Origin: Leptospiraceae bacterium UBA2033
Lineage (GTDB): Bacteria > Spirochaetota > Leptospiria > Leptospirales > Leptospiraceae
Reading direction: 5' to 3'
Length of the DNA: 35,444 bases
Assembly: GCA_002333425.1 (NCBI GenBank)
Contig: DDBL01000081.1
Span: 1,587 to 37,030, forward strand
Part shown: positions 1 through 6,418 of the stretch, piece after piece
How the letters are laid out: each line of letters begins with the position of its first letter
Position numbering within the stretch: the stretch's first letter is position 1
The notes under the pieces: model-generated
Seen by the model: the letters and a program-made list of their open reading frames with translations, nothing else
The model's database searches: none
Told to the model about the DNA's origin: nothing
Made by a program: the position numbers and the translations under genes

Positions 1-1002
1 ATTTCTGCCCTAACCTATGATTTAGTGACTGCTGCTGGAACTGGAATTGGAATGGCAATACTACTCTATATCAGAGAACAGACTAGAACATCTGTGATTC
101 ATCGAAAGTTTACAGGGGAGCAAAAATTCTCAAAGAAAAGAAGACTACCTTCGGAAATTGAAATCCTAGAGAGTAGAGGTAAATCTACATTAGTCTTAGA
201 ATTGCAAGGACAATTATTCTTTGGAACTACAGACCAGCTATTTACTGTCCTTGAACCTTATATTAAAACAAACAAATATATTATTTTAGATATGAGGAGA
301 ATTTTGTCTGTAGATTTTACTGCTTCTCATATGCTTTCTCAAATTCATTCTCGTATTGCGGATAATCATGGTTTTCTTTTCTTTAGCTCCGTTCCTATGG
401 ATTTATCTTCTGGAAAAAACATTAGAGAGTATTTGTTTAATTTGGGACTTTCCGAATGTTCTAGTTTGCGTTATTTTAATGATCTTGAATCTGCAATTGA
501 ATTTGTAGAAGATGAAATCCTAGCAGAAGTATTAAAAGAAGCACGAGTTTCTCCAAATGAGATGCAGCTTTCCGAATTTGAGTTTTTCAAAGGTGTAGAA
601 AAACCAATGATGAAAAAGTTGGAAAAATACTTTCACAAAAAAAATATTCCAAGTGGAAATTACATTTTTAAAAAAGGGGATATCGGAGATGAAATTTATT
701 TCATTCGAAAAGGAGATGTAAAAATTCTAATTCCTCTTCCAAATAACCAAGAGTTACTCATCACTATTTTTTCACAGGGAGACTTCTTCGGAGACTTAGC
801 ATTTTTAGATTCCGATTGTAGATCTGCAAATGCTATTGCCTCAGGTGAGGTTTCGTTCTATTATCTTTCCAAAAAACAATTTCAAAAAATAGTTCAAAAA
901 TACCCCGAACTTGGAAGCCTTTTCTATGAAAGATTAGCAACAGCTATTTCCGCACGATTGCGGCTAACAGACATTGAACTCATCGCCTCTCGGCAGACTT
1001 AG
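1..1002 (+). CDS. SulP-family anion transporter, C-terminal part (STAS + cyclic-nucleotide-binding domain), partial
   Basis: The frame is open from the first base, so this is the 3' end of a longer gene; the GTG at 25 is only the first start-like codon. The first ~25 residues look like the last membrane helix of a SulP/SLC26 permease. A STAS domain follows (about 145-520) with the usual beta-strand/helix alternation and a 'DMRRILSVDFTA' core. From about 575 to 940 comes a CAP_ED-type domain; its phosphate-binding cassette at about 778-834 reads GDLAF...CRSANA, close to the usual G-E-x-A...R-x-A pattern. SulP proteins move sulfate, bicarbonate or other anions across the inner membrane, and the STAS and cNMP domains are cytosolic regulators. 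Substrate is unknown. A STAS domain fused to a cNMP domain suggests ligand-gated transport (inference). Confidence 0.85.
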   Translation: MSALTYDLVTAAGTGIGMAILLYIREQTRTSVIHRKFTGEQKFSKKRRLPSEIEILESRGKSTLVLELQGQLFFGTTDQLFTVLEPYIKTNKYIILDMRRILSVDFTASHMLSQIHSRIADNHGFLFFSSVPMDLSSGKNIREYLFNLGLSECSSLRYFNDLESAIEFVEDEILAEVLKEARVSPNEMQLSEFEFFKGVEKPMMKKLEKYFHKKNIPSGNYIFKKGDIGDEIYFIRKGDVKILIPLPNNQELLITIFSQGDFFGDLAFLDSDCRSANAIASGEVSFYYLSKKQFQKIVQKYPELGSLFYERLATAISARLRLTDIELIASRQT

Positions 1003-1180
1003 GATGCAATTTCGGATTTTGAGTTACGAATTTTGAATGATTGTGGGTGGGTATTTTGACTTTGCTCATTACCCTCAGCACCAATGATGGGATTAATTTC
1101 GTTTACCCGTAATAAATTAATATATTGCTAGAAACGCAGTAGTAAATGAAAAAATAACAGCAAATGTTTCTACAATTGCT

Positions 1181-1288
1181 TTATAGTCTTGATAGGTATT
1201 CAGATATCATAATACTTGCACCAACAACTATGAAGTATATTCCACAAGTTATAATAACTATCATACTGACAATAAATGTAATGCTCAT
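1181..1288 (-). CDS. 35-residue hydrophobic membrane peptide
   Basis: Reading the minus strand, AAAGGAGGG lies just ahead of an ATG whose codons end at 1286, one of the clearest Shine-Dalgarno sites in the window. It opens a 35-codon frame, MSITFIVSM...SEYLSRL, ending TAA. Upstream in-frame codons could extend it to 1375, but the ribosome site selects the short form. Residues about 3-28 form a single hydrophobic helix with no charge, followed by a short polar tail with one Glu and one Arg. This fits a single-pass small membrane protein. I do not recognise the family. It sits between the SulP gene and the DUF559 nuclease at the edge of the accessory island. It could be a toxin of the type I kind or a small regulator of a membrane complex; nothing here decides between them. 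Confidence 0.5.
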   Translation of the reverse strand: MSITFIVSMIVIITCGIYFIVVGASIMISEYLSRL

Positions 1289-1357
1289 AGCAACCCTCCT
1301 TTGATATTTTAATACATATATAACAATTTGTAAAGATAAAATTAATCCAATGTATTC

Positions 1358-1402
1358 GCGTGAAGGCGAAGTCATGCTTTTACTATAACTTCGCCTTCAC
1401 GC
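1358..1402. terminator. Perfect 15-bp inverted repeat, possible bidirectional terminator
   Basis: Left arm 1358-1372 (GCGTGAAGGCGAAGT) is the exact reverse complement of 1388-1402, with a 15-nt loop. It starts 7 nt beyond the stop codon of the DUF559 gene on the minus strand, and on the plus strand the right arm is followed by ATTCTTTT. Position and stem strength fit a transcription terminator between that gene and the 35-aa peptide gene. The loop is longer than usual. Confidence 0.5.
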
Positions 1403-1408
1403 ATTCTT

Positions 1409-1780
1409 TTACAATTCAATTAATCTTTTCCTAACTTTATCTTTTAAATCGCTTTCCACTACGCCAATGTGATTTAATATTTCTTCATTCGTATATCGAA
1501 TCACTTCAATTCCATAAGCATTCAAGACCTTCGTTCTATGCTCGTCATATTCTCTTGCTCCCTCGGCTAAGTGCGATTCTCCGTCGATTTCGATGACTAG
1601 TTTTAGTTTGTGGCAATAGAAGTCTGCAATGTACTCGTCAATAGGCTTTTGCCTTAAAAATCTTAATCCATTCAATTTATCCTTTGCTAATAGTTCATAC
1701 CAAATCTTCTTTTCTGCAAGTGTCATGTTTCTTCTTAATTTGCGGGCTTTTTCTTTTGAGTTCTTGTTAAATGGTAGCAT
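1409..1780 (-). CDS. DUF559-type endonuclease-like protein (PD-(D/E)XK fold)
   Basis: A 123-aa protein of the DUF559/VSR-related group. The N-terminus 'MTLAEKKIWYELL' and the core 'RFLRQKPIDEYIADFYC...LVIEIDGESH' are typical: ADFYC supplies the acidic metal ligand and IEIDG the second acid, as in very-short-patch-repair-like nucleases, followed by a conserved R...L...GI.V+RYTN segment. Length matches the family (about 115-130 aa). These proteins are found alone, in restriction islands and in phages; a DNA-nicking role is presumed and rarely proven. It lies downstream of the methyltransferase remnant on the same strand, so it may belong to the same defence cluster, or may be independent cargo carried with the repeats at 1784-1965. 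Confidence 0.8.
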   Translation of the reverse strand: MLPFNKNSKEKARKLRRNMTLAEKKIWYELLAKDKLNGLRFLRQKPIDEYIADFYCHKLKLVIEIDGESHLAEGAREYDEHRTKVLNAYGIEVIRYTNEEILNHIGVVESDLKDKVRKRLIEL

Positions 1781-1783
1781 TTT

Positions 1784-1838
1784 TAATCCCCTGTTTCCCC
1801 TTTACGAAAGGGGACGTTGCTTTAAGGTTTATCTTTTT
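1784..1838. repeat. REP-like hairpin repeat, copy 1
   Basis: 55-bp unit directly repeated at 1847-1901 with one mismatch (GTTGC against ATTGC) and a 63-bp period. Each unit contains CCCCTTT-ACG-AAAGGGG, a 7-bp stem with a 3-nt loop. It starts a few bases upstream of the DUF559 start codon (minus strand). Confidence 0.75.
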
Positions 1839-1846
1839 TGTGTAGC

Positions 1847-1901
1847 TAATCCCCTGTTTCCCCTTTACGAAAGGGGACATTGCTTTAAGGTTTATCTTTT
1901 T
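1847..1901. repeat. REP-like hairpin repeat, copy 2
   Basis: Second copy of the unit at 1784-1838. The 35 bases 1837-1871, spanning the spacer and the start of this copy, occur again exactly at 8096-8130 on the far side of the accessory island. Confidence 0.75.
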
Positions 1902-1946
1902 CTATTTCGTTAACCTGTATTCCTAAAAATTCTCTCTATTCCGAAA

Positions 1947-1965
1947 CCCCCTTTCGCAAAGGGGG
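1947..1965. repeat. Related hairpin CCCCCTTT-CGC-AAAGGGGG
   Basis: A perfect 8-bp stem with a CGC loop, a variant of the hairpins at 1784 and 1847. It is followed by ACTAAGGGGGATTTTT and lies 30 nt past the stop of the minus-strand methyltransferase gene, so it could also act in transcript termination or 3'-end stabilisation. Confidence 0.65.
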
Positions 1966-1994
1966 ACTAAGGGGGATTTTTACCCCTACAAAGC

Positions 1995-3890
1995 CTACTC
2001 CTCATTACCCTCAGCACCCATCCTATACTTTATGTCATAGTTGATAATATAGTCCAACTCTTCTTCCGTAAATCCATAATGCTTCGCAAGCACTCGGTCA
2101 ATTTCGTCGATGATGGGTTTGGAAAGCTTTGGATAAATTTCTTCATAAATAACTTTACCAGTATTTTTATATACAGTTTCTCTCCTAAATAAATTCTTTT
2201 TGTATGACTCTGAAATTTCTTTACCTAATTTGATTAATTTATTTTGAATTTCAGAATCTTTTGCTGGCATTTCAAATGGATATTCTTCAATATTTAATTT
2301 ACCACAATGGTATCCATCATGGAGTGTATGCCAGTTGATGTAAAAAATATTACTATTAAATAATGCTATTATGCTTCTCATAGATTCTTCTGATGAAACA
2401 AAATACTCTTTGTAATCATCTGATTTTTTTTCTCCGTCTTTTTCATTCCAAAAATAGGGAACAAAGTCTGTAGATTTAATGAAGTAGGAGGCTATTCGAT
2501 GACAATAAATCACATTTCCTTTTTTTGTTAAGTTAGTATTTAAACGTTTTTGCTTGTATATCTTTTGTAGAATATCTATATGTTTTGAGTCAGAAATTTT
2601 TGGTATGTGTCCTACGAATGTTAATTCTTTAGGAATTTTTGCGTATTTTAGGCTCGAAAAAACAATATCTCTACACTCATCATACCATCTATAGAATTTT
2701 GTAGAAAATATTTCATTTTCCATTTTGGAAGATTTAGTTGTTAAAAAAATAGTTCCTTTCATATGATTAATACCGGTAAATAATTTAGCTGGTCGGTCAT
2801 CATAGTTACTATAATAAACAGTGTATTTTTGAGATAATAAATTTTGAATATGTGACATTCTTTTCGTACAAACTATAGAGTTTTGTACAATTAAACCCAT
2901 TCTTCCGCTTTGATTCAATAAATTTGCACATAATTCTGTAACATAAACATACAAATTCCCGCATTCCAATGTCTCATAACCGCGTAGCGTATACTCACTC
3001 TTAACCTTTGAATACTCCACATAAGGTGGATTACCCACAATTACATCAAAACCACCCTTAGAGATAATACCATAGAACTCGACGACCCAGTGGAAGGGTT
3101 TATGGGAAGTTTGCCATGCTTCCAAATCTTTTTTCTTGAAAGTGTTGATTCCGTAGAGTTTGGCTAGATAGAGATTTAGTTTGTCGTTTAAGTCTTTGGA
3201 GTCTTGGCGGATTTTATCTTTTAAAGTGAGGATGGGTTCTTTGGGTGAATCAGAAGTATCCGCTTGGTACTGAATGAATTTGTGATGAAGAACTTCTAAA
3301 TCACCAGCGTGTTTTTTGATGATGTCAATTTCACTGGCGTAGAAGGCTAAACCGTGATTATCCCCTGATTCAAATGCTTTTTCTACTTCGGACATTTTAG
3401 AGAAACCGACAAGAGTATTTCCTGATAGAATATTGAAGTCGATATCGGGTAAGGGTTCGATTCCTAAGTTCGGCAAATCGTCGTTTCTCTCTACACAGGA
3501 AATGAGCTTTAGAAATAGTCGGAGTTTACAAATCTCGACTGCTTCTTCCATGATGTCCGAACCATAGAGATTGTTTAAAATGATAGTTTTGTAGATTTGG
3601 TATTTTACATTATGAAAAGAATCAATCTTAGTCGGACTTTCCATGTTTTGCAGGCTTAATAATGCGGAATGCATTTTTTCCATACTGAGAATACAAGCTT
3701 CGTACATATCTTCCAGTATATTGAGAGAGGCTAATAGAAATGCACCGGAGCCACAAGTTGGATCTAGAATTGCGATAGAGCGAAGTGCGTCGTAAAAGCT
3801 TTTAACAAAATCCAAAGTCCCATTTTCGATTGCATGTAGGATAAAGTCAATGATATTCAGGTTGTAAGTGATTAAGTCATTTGTGTCCAT
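1995..3890 (-). CDS. Adenine-specific DNA methyltransferase (Eco57I/type IIG-like), C-terminal part; probably non-functional remnant
   Basis: 631 aa from the first ATG. Residues 43-51 are methyltransferase motif I (DPTCGSGAF) and 287-290 the catalytic NPPY, with 'FNILSGNTLVG' at 152-162, so this is an N6-adenine methylase core of the Eco57I type. The remaining ~330 residues resemble the target-recognition part. The frame stays open upstream to 4061 and there encodes further conserved family sequence (RTDWNK...ALPTETWREVVARR), so the real gene began much earlier. The N-terminal half survives in another frame at 3953-4480. Family members I recall are about 1,000-1,200 aa and lie next to an SNF2/PLD helicase gene; here that partner is also broken (6407-7912). 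Without its N-terminus and connecting segment, activity is doubtful. Confidence 0.8.
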   Translation of the reverse strand: MDTNDLITYNLNIIDFILHAIENGTLDFVKSFYDALRSIAILDPTCGSGAFLLASLNILEDMYEACILSMEKMHSALLSLQNMESPTKIDSFHNVKYQIYKTIILNNLYGSDIMEEAVEICKLRLFLKLISCVERNDDLPNLGIEPLPDIDFNILSGNTLVGFSKMSEVEKAFESGDNHGLAFYASEIDIIKKHAGDLEVLHHKFIQYQADTSDSPKEPILTLKDKIRQDSKDLNDKLNLYLAKLYGINTFKKKDLEAWQTSHKPFHWVVEFYGIISKGGFDVIVGNPPYVEYSKVKSEYTLRGYETLECGNLYVYVTELCANLLNQSGRMGLIVQNSIVCTKRMSHIQNLLSQKYTVYYSNYDDRPAKLFTGINHMKGTIFLTTKSSKMENEIFSTKFYRWYDECRDIVFSSLKYAKIPKELTFVGHIPKISDSKHIDILQKIYKQKRLNTNLTKKGNVIYCHRIASYFIKSTDFVPYFWNEKDGEKKSDDYKEYFVSSEESMRSIIALFNSNIFYINWHTLHDGYHCGKLNIEEYPFEMPAKDSEIQNKLIKLGKEISESYKKNLFRRETVYKNTGKVIYEEIYPKLSKPIIDEIDRVLAKHYGFTEEELDYIINYDIKYRMGAEGNEE

Positions 3891-3895
3891 CGCAG

Positions 3896-3915
3896 GGACA
3901 GGTCGCGACCTGTCC
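3896..3915. repeat. 20-bp perfect palindrome inside the methyltransferase frame
   Basis: GGACAGGTCGCGACCTGTCC is its own reverse complement. It falls just upstream of the first ATG of the methyltransferase ORF, where the open frame reads through it as GKDRSRPVPA, between the conserved 'WREVVARRQRY' and 'DLITYNLNI' blocks. It looks like an inserted palindromic element that kept the frame open. Confidence 0.8.
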
Positions 3916-3952
3916 TTACCGTCAAAACCCAGACCTTTTTCGAGTTGGGCTT

Positions 3953-4480
3953 TTATCTCAAAGTAACGTTGCCTTCTAGCAACAACTTCTCTCCATGTTT
4001 CGGTTGGTAGCGCATACTCTTCGTCAGCCGTTTTGTTCCAATCTGTTCTTTTAAATACGCCTTATCTCTGTTACCCAGTAGTTCCTTGTGCTGAATGAAG
4101 TAAATGAATAGAATCCGGTTTATAATGACTGACGCATACCATTTCTTATCCTCATCTGACTTAATTCCTGTGATTTTCTTTATCAGTGCCTCAATTAGTT
4201 TTTCAAATTTTTTATAAAAGTCTTTGGTAACATCTTTTCGTTTGAAAATATCCTCGAAAGAGTTTAGATCATTTACTTTAAAATTGAGAAGTTTTTTGAT
4301 TGCAATTGGCTTCGGAGTTTCACGCAGTTTTGTTTTTGAAAATTTGAATTTCTTTAGTTTACGTCCATCCTCAATTACTGATTTGGCAAAAATCCAATCT
4401 TCAAAGTCTTCGGAAATTCCAAGCGTACAATACTTTCCAAGGGAAACTGACTTCGTATAGGTTGTGACATAATAATAGCT
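3953..4480 (-). pseudogene. N-terminal fragment of the Eco57I-type methyltransferase, frameshifted
   Basis: The minus strand is open from 4480 to a TAA at 3953-3955 but has no good start codon. It reads 'EDFEDWIFAKSVIEDGRKL...KFSKTKL...FKRKDVTKDFYKKFEKLIEALIKKITGI...WYASVIINRILFIYFIQHKELLG', the conserved N-terminal region of large Eco57I-type methylases that sit beside SNF2 helicases. After 'KELLGNRDKAYLKEQ' the similarity stops and a different frame takes over with 'RTDWNKTADEEYALPTETW', which normally comes a few hundred residues later (from memory of the family). So an internal deletion with a frameshift occurred near 4040-4065. The start of the gene is also missing: the upstream stop is at 4481-4483, about 30 bp from the EcoRV-type endonuclease gene on the other strand. 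Confidence 0.75.
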
Positions 4481-4514
4481 TTACCTTTACTCAGTTTTAT
4501 TCTACTTTGTAAAA

Positions 4515-5477
4515 ATGAGTGATTTTAAAGAAAATCTCGAGAAATATTTCAAAGACTTTTTCAAGTTAGTTTCTACTGATAACGGGGAATGGACGGTAAA
4601 AGGTTTTATTGATATTTATAAAAATATTTATACAATTAGCGTTGATACAAAAGTAGTTTCAAAAGTTTTAGAGTTAATGATTTTTCCTATCATCGTAAAA
4701 TTTTCAAAAGAAAATAATTATGAAATGGTGCTAAGTTCTCATCAGAATCATTATCCAGATATAACATTCATAGATAGAAAAACAAAAAAGAAAATCGCGT
4801 TAGATTTAAAAACAACATACAAAATTAGTTCGACAAAAGTAAATGGAATGACTCTCGGAGCATTTACAGGATACTTTCGAAATAGAGATTCTAATAAAAA
4901 TATTACCTTTCCTTATTCTCAGTATGAGAAGCATTTTATTTTGGGTGTTATCTATTCTAAAACTGATAGTTATAATTCTGAACAAGAAATTAATAAGCTT
5001 GGATATGAATTAGGTTCTGCGCAAAGAAAATTTTTAGAGAAGTATATAGCAGATAATTCCTTAGAAAACTTAGACATATTAGTTCATTCTTTAAAAATTA
5101 CGAATGAAGCAAAAGTTGAGAGTATTAAAAAAATAATCGATTCATGTTTAATTGATGAAAAAGAAAAATATACTTTGAATGATTTGGAATCTATCGTTTC
5201 AGTTGTAAGAGATTTCGAATTTTTTGTTCAAGAGAAATGGAAAATCGCAATCGATAGACCGGGTAGCGGTAACACAAAAAATATTGGCTCTACAACTGAT
5301 ATAAAAGAATTAAAAGAAGGCACTGCCGTTTTCACCAAAACAAAAAATGGTGAAAAAGTTTTTAGTGATTTCTGGATGTACTACATGACACAAGATATGG
5401 CGAAGTCCGTTGATTTAGATAAGCCACCATATCATAATCTTAAAACATATTTCGAATATAAAGGTATTAAGCAATGA
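4515..5477 (+). CDS. EcoRV-type type II restriction endonuclease
   Basis: 320 aa. 'NHYPDITF' followed by 'KKKIALDLKTTY' matches the EcoRV active site (NHYPDFTL...KKIAIDIKTTY): D82, D97 and K99 correspond to EcoRV D74, D90 and K92. Residues 249-259, 'PGSGNTKNIGS', match the EcoRV recognition loop (AGSGNTTNIGS), which reads GATATC in the major groove. 'FPYSQYEKHFILG' matches 'YPFDQYIAHWIIG'. Cleavage of GATATC is therefore the best guess. The protein is about 75 aa longer than EcoRV (245 aa), mainly an extra block at about 155-225 between the catalytic core and the recognition loop. The ATG at 4515 has no clear Shine-Dalgarno. Its TGA overlaps the ATG of the methyltransferase gene (ATGA), so the two are coupled. 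Confidence 0.92.
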   Translation: MSDFKENLEKYFKDFFKLVSTDNGEWTVKGFIDIYKNIYTISVDTKVVSKVLELMIFPIIVKFSKENNYEMVLSSHQNHYPDITFIDRKTKKKIALDLKTTYKISSTKVNGMTLGAFTGYFRNRDSNKNITFPYSQYEKHFILGVIYSKTDSYNSEQEINKLGYELGSAQRKFLEKYIADNSLENLDILVHSLKITNEAKVESIKKIIDSCLIDEKEKYTLNDLESIVSVVRDFEFFVQEKWKIAIDRPGSGNTKNIGSTTDIKELKEGTAVFTKTKNGEKVFSDFWMYYMTQDMAKSVDLDKPPYHNLKTYFEYKGIKQ

Positions 5478-6418
5478 GCAATTTATTTTTACCAAAAGAA
5501 ATTACTTCGGTTGGCGTGCCTCCTGTAAAATGCCAAGGAATAAAAACTAAATTGATCAAATTTATTTCTCAAAGTATTTCTTGGAATGGAAAAGGTAAAT
5601 GGGTCGAACCGTTTCTCGGTTCCGGCGTTGTTTTATTTAATATTTGTCCGAAGCGAGCGTTAGTCTCTGATACAAATAAGCATATCATTCAAATCTATTT
5701 AGAAATTCAAAGTAATAAAATTACGCCTTCAATTGTACGCGATTTCTTAGAGGATAATAGTAATAAGCTACTAAAAGATGGACAAGAATACTATAATTTT
5801 ATACGAACTAGATTTAATGAAACAGGAAGTGCTCTAGACTTAATCTTTTTAAACCGTTCTTGCTTCAATGGTATAATGAGATTTAATAGCAAAGGAAAAT
5901 ACAATGTCCCTTTCGGTCATAAGCCTGAAAGATTTAGAAAAGCTTATATAACAAAAATAGTAAATCAAGTAAAATGGGTAAGTGATATTATCCGCTCTAG
6001 AGATTGGCAATTTAAAGTGGCTGATTGGAGAGAAACTCTTTCTTTTGCAGAAGAAAATGATTTTGTTTATCTTGATCCACCTTACATAGGAAGACATACA
6101 GATTATTTTAATAATTGGACAGAAAAAGACGCTATTGAACTTTCGGAATATTCTAGAAAGTTACAATGCGGTTACGCGCTTTCTATGTGGCTTGAAAATA
6201 AATATAGAAAAAACGATCATATTGAAAACCATTGGAATAATTTAGAAATAAAAAGTTTTGCACATTTCTATCATGTCGGCTCGAAAGAATCTCTGCGCAA
6301 TGAAATGCAAGAAGGACTCGCTATAAAACCAAGCTTTACTTCAAACGAATTTGAGGTTGGACAACTAAGAAAAAAAGAAATTAAGTCGACAGAAAGCTTA
6401 TTCGAATTAGTTACTTGA
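5474..6418 (+). CDS. DNA adenine methyltransferase, M.EcoRV type
   Basis: 314 aa, class D12 (Dam-like) N6-adenine methylase. SAM-binding motif I is 'WVEPFLGSGVV' (43-53) and the catalytic motif is DPPY at 201-204. 'VPPVKCQGIKTKL', 'FLNRSCFNGIMRFNSKGKYNVPF', 'YIGRHTDYFNNW' and 'HFYHVGS' follow M.EcoRV almost block for block, so protection of GATATC is expected. It overlaps the endonuclease gene by 4 nt and forms a complete R-M pair with it. Its last 12 bases overlap the broken 3' end of the convergent helicase gene, marking the right edge of an inserted cassette. Confidence 0.93.
   Translation: MSNLFLPKEITSVGVPPVKCQGIKTKLIKFISQSISWNGKGKWVEPFLGSGVVLFNICPKRALVSDTNKHIIQIYLEIQSNKITPSIVRDFLEDNSNKLLKDGQEYYNFIRTRFNETGSALDLIFLNRSCFNGIMRFNSKGKYNVPFGHKPERFRKAYITKIVNQVKWVSDIIRSRDWQFKVADWRETLSFAEENDFVYLDPPYIGRHTDYFNNWTEKDAIELSEYSRKLQCGYALSMWLENKYRKNDHIENHWNNLEIKSFAHFYHVGSKESLRNEMQEGLAIKPSFTSNEFEVGQLRKKEIKSTESLFELVT

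Noticed and set aside
1289..1375. Longer form of the membrane peptide
   Set aside because: The strong AAAGGAGGG site falls within it and points to the internal ATG.
1629..1913. 94-aa plus-strand ORF with an internal duplicated 'NPLFPLYERG' segment
   Set aside because: It reads antisense to the DUF559 gene and through the 63-bp repeats; the protein repeat is just the DNA repeat translated.
1784..1965. Repeats considered as a CRISPR array
   Set aside because: Only two long units and one short variant, each self-complementary, with an 8-bp gap rather than spacer-sized unique sequence; no cas genes.
4224..4460. 78-aa plus-strand ORF upstream of the endonuclease, considered as a controller (C) protein
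   Set aside because: It has no helix-turn-helix and is antisense to conserved sequence of the methylase fragment.
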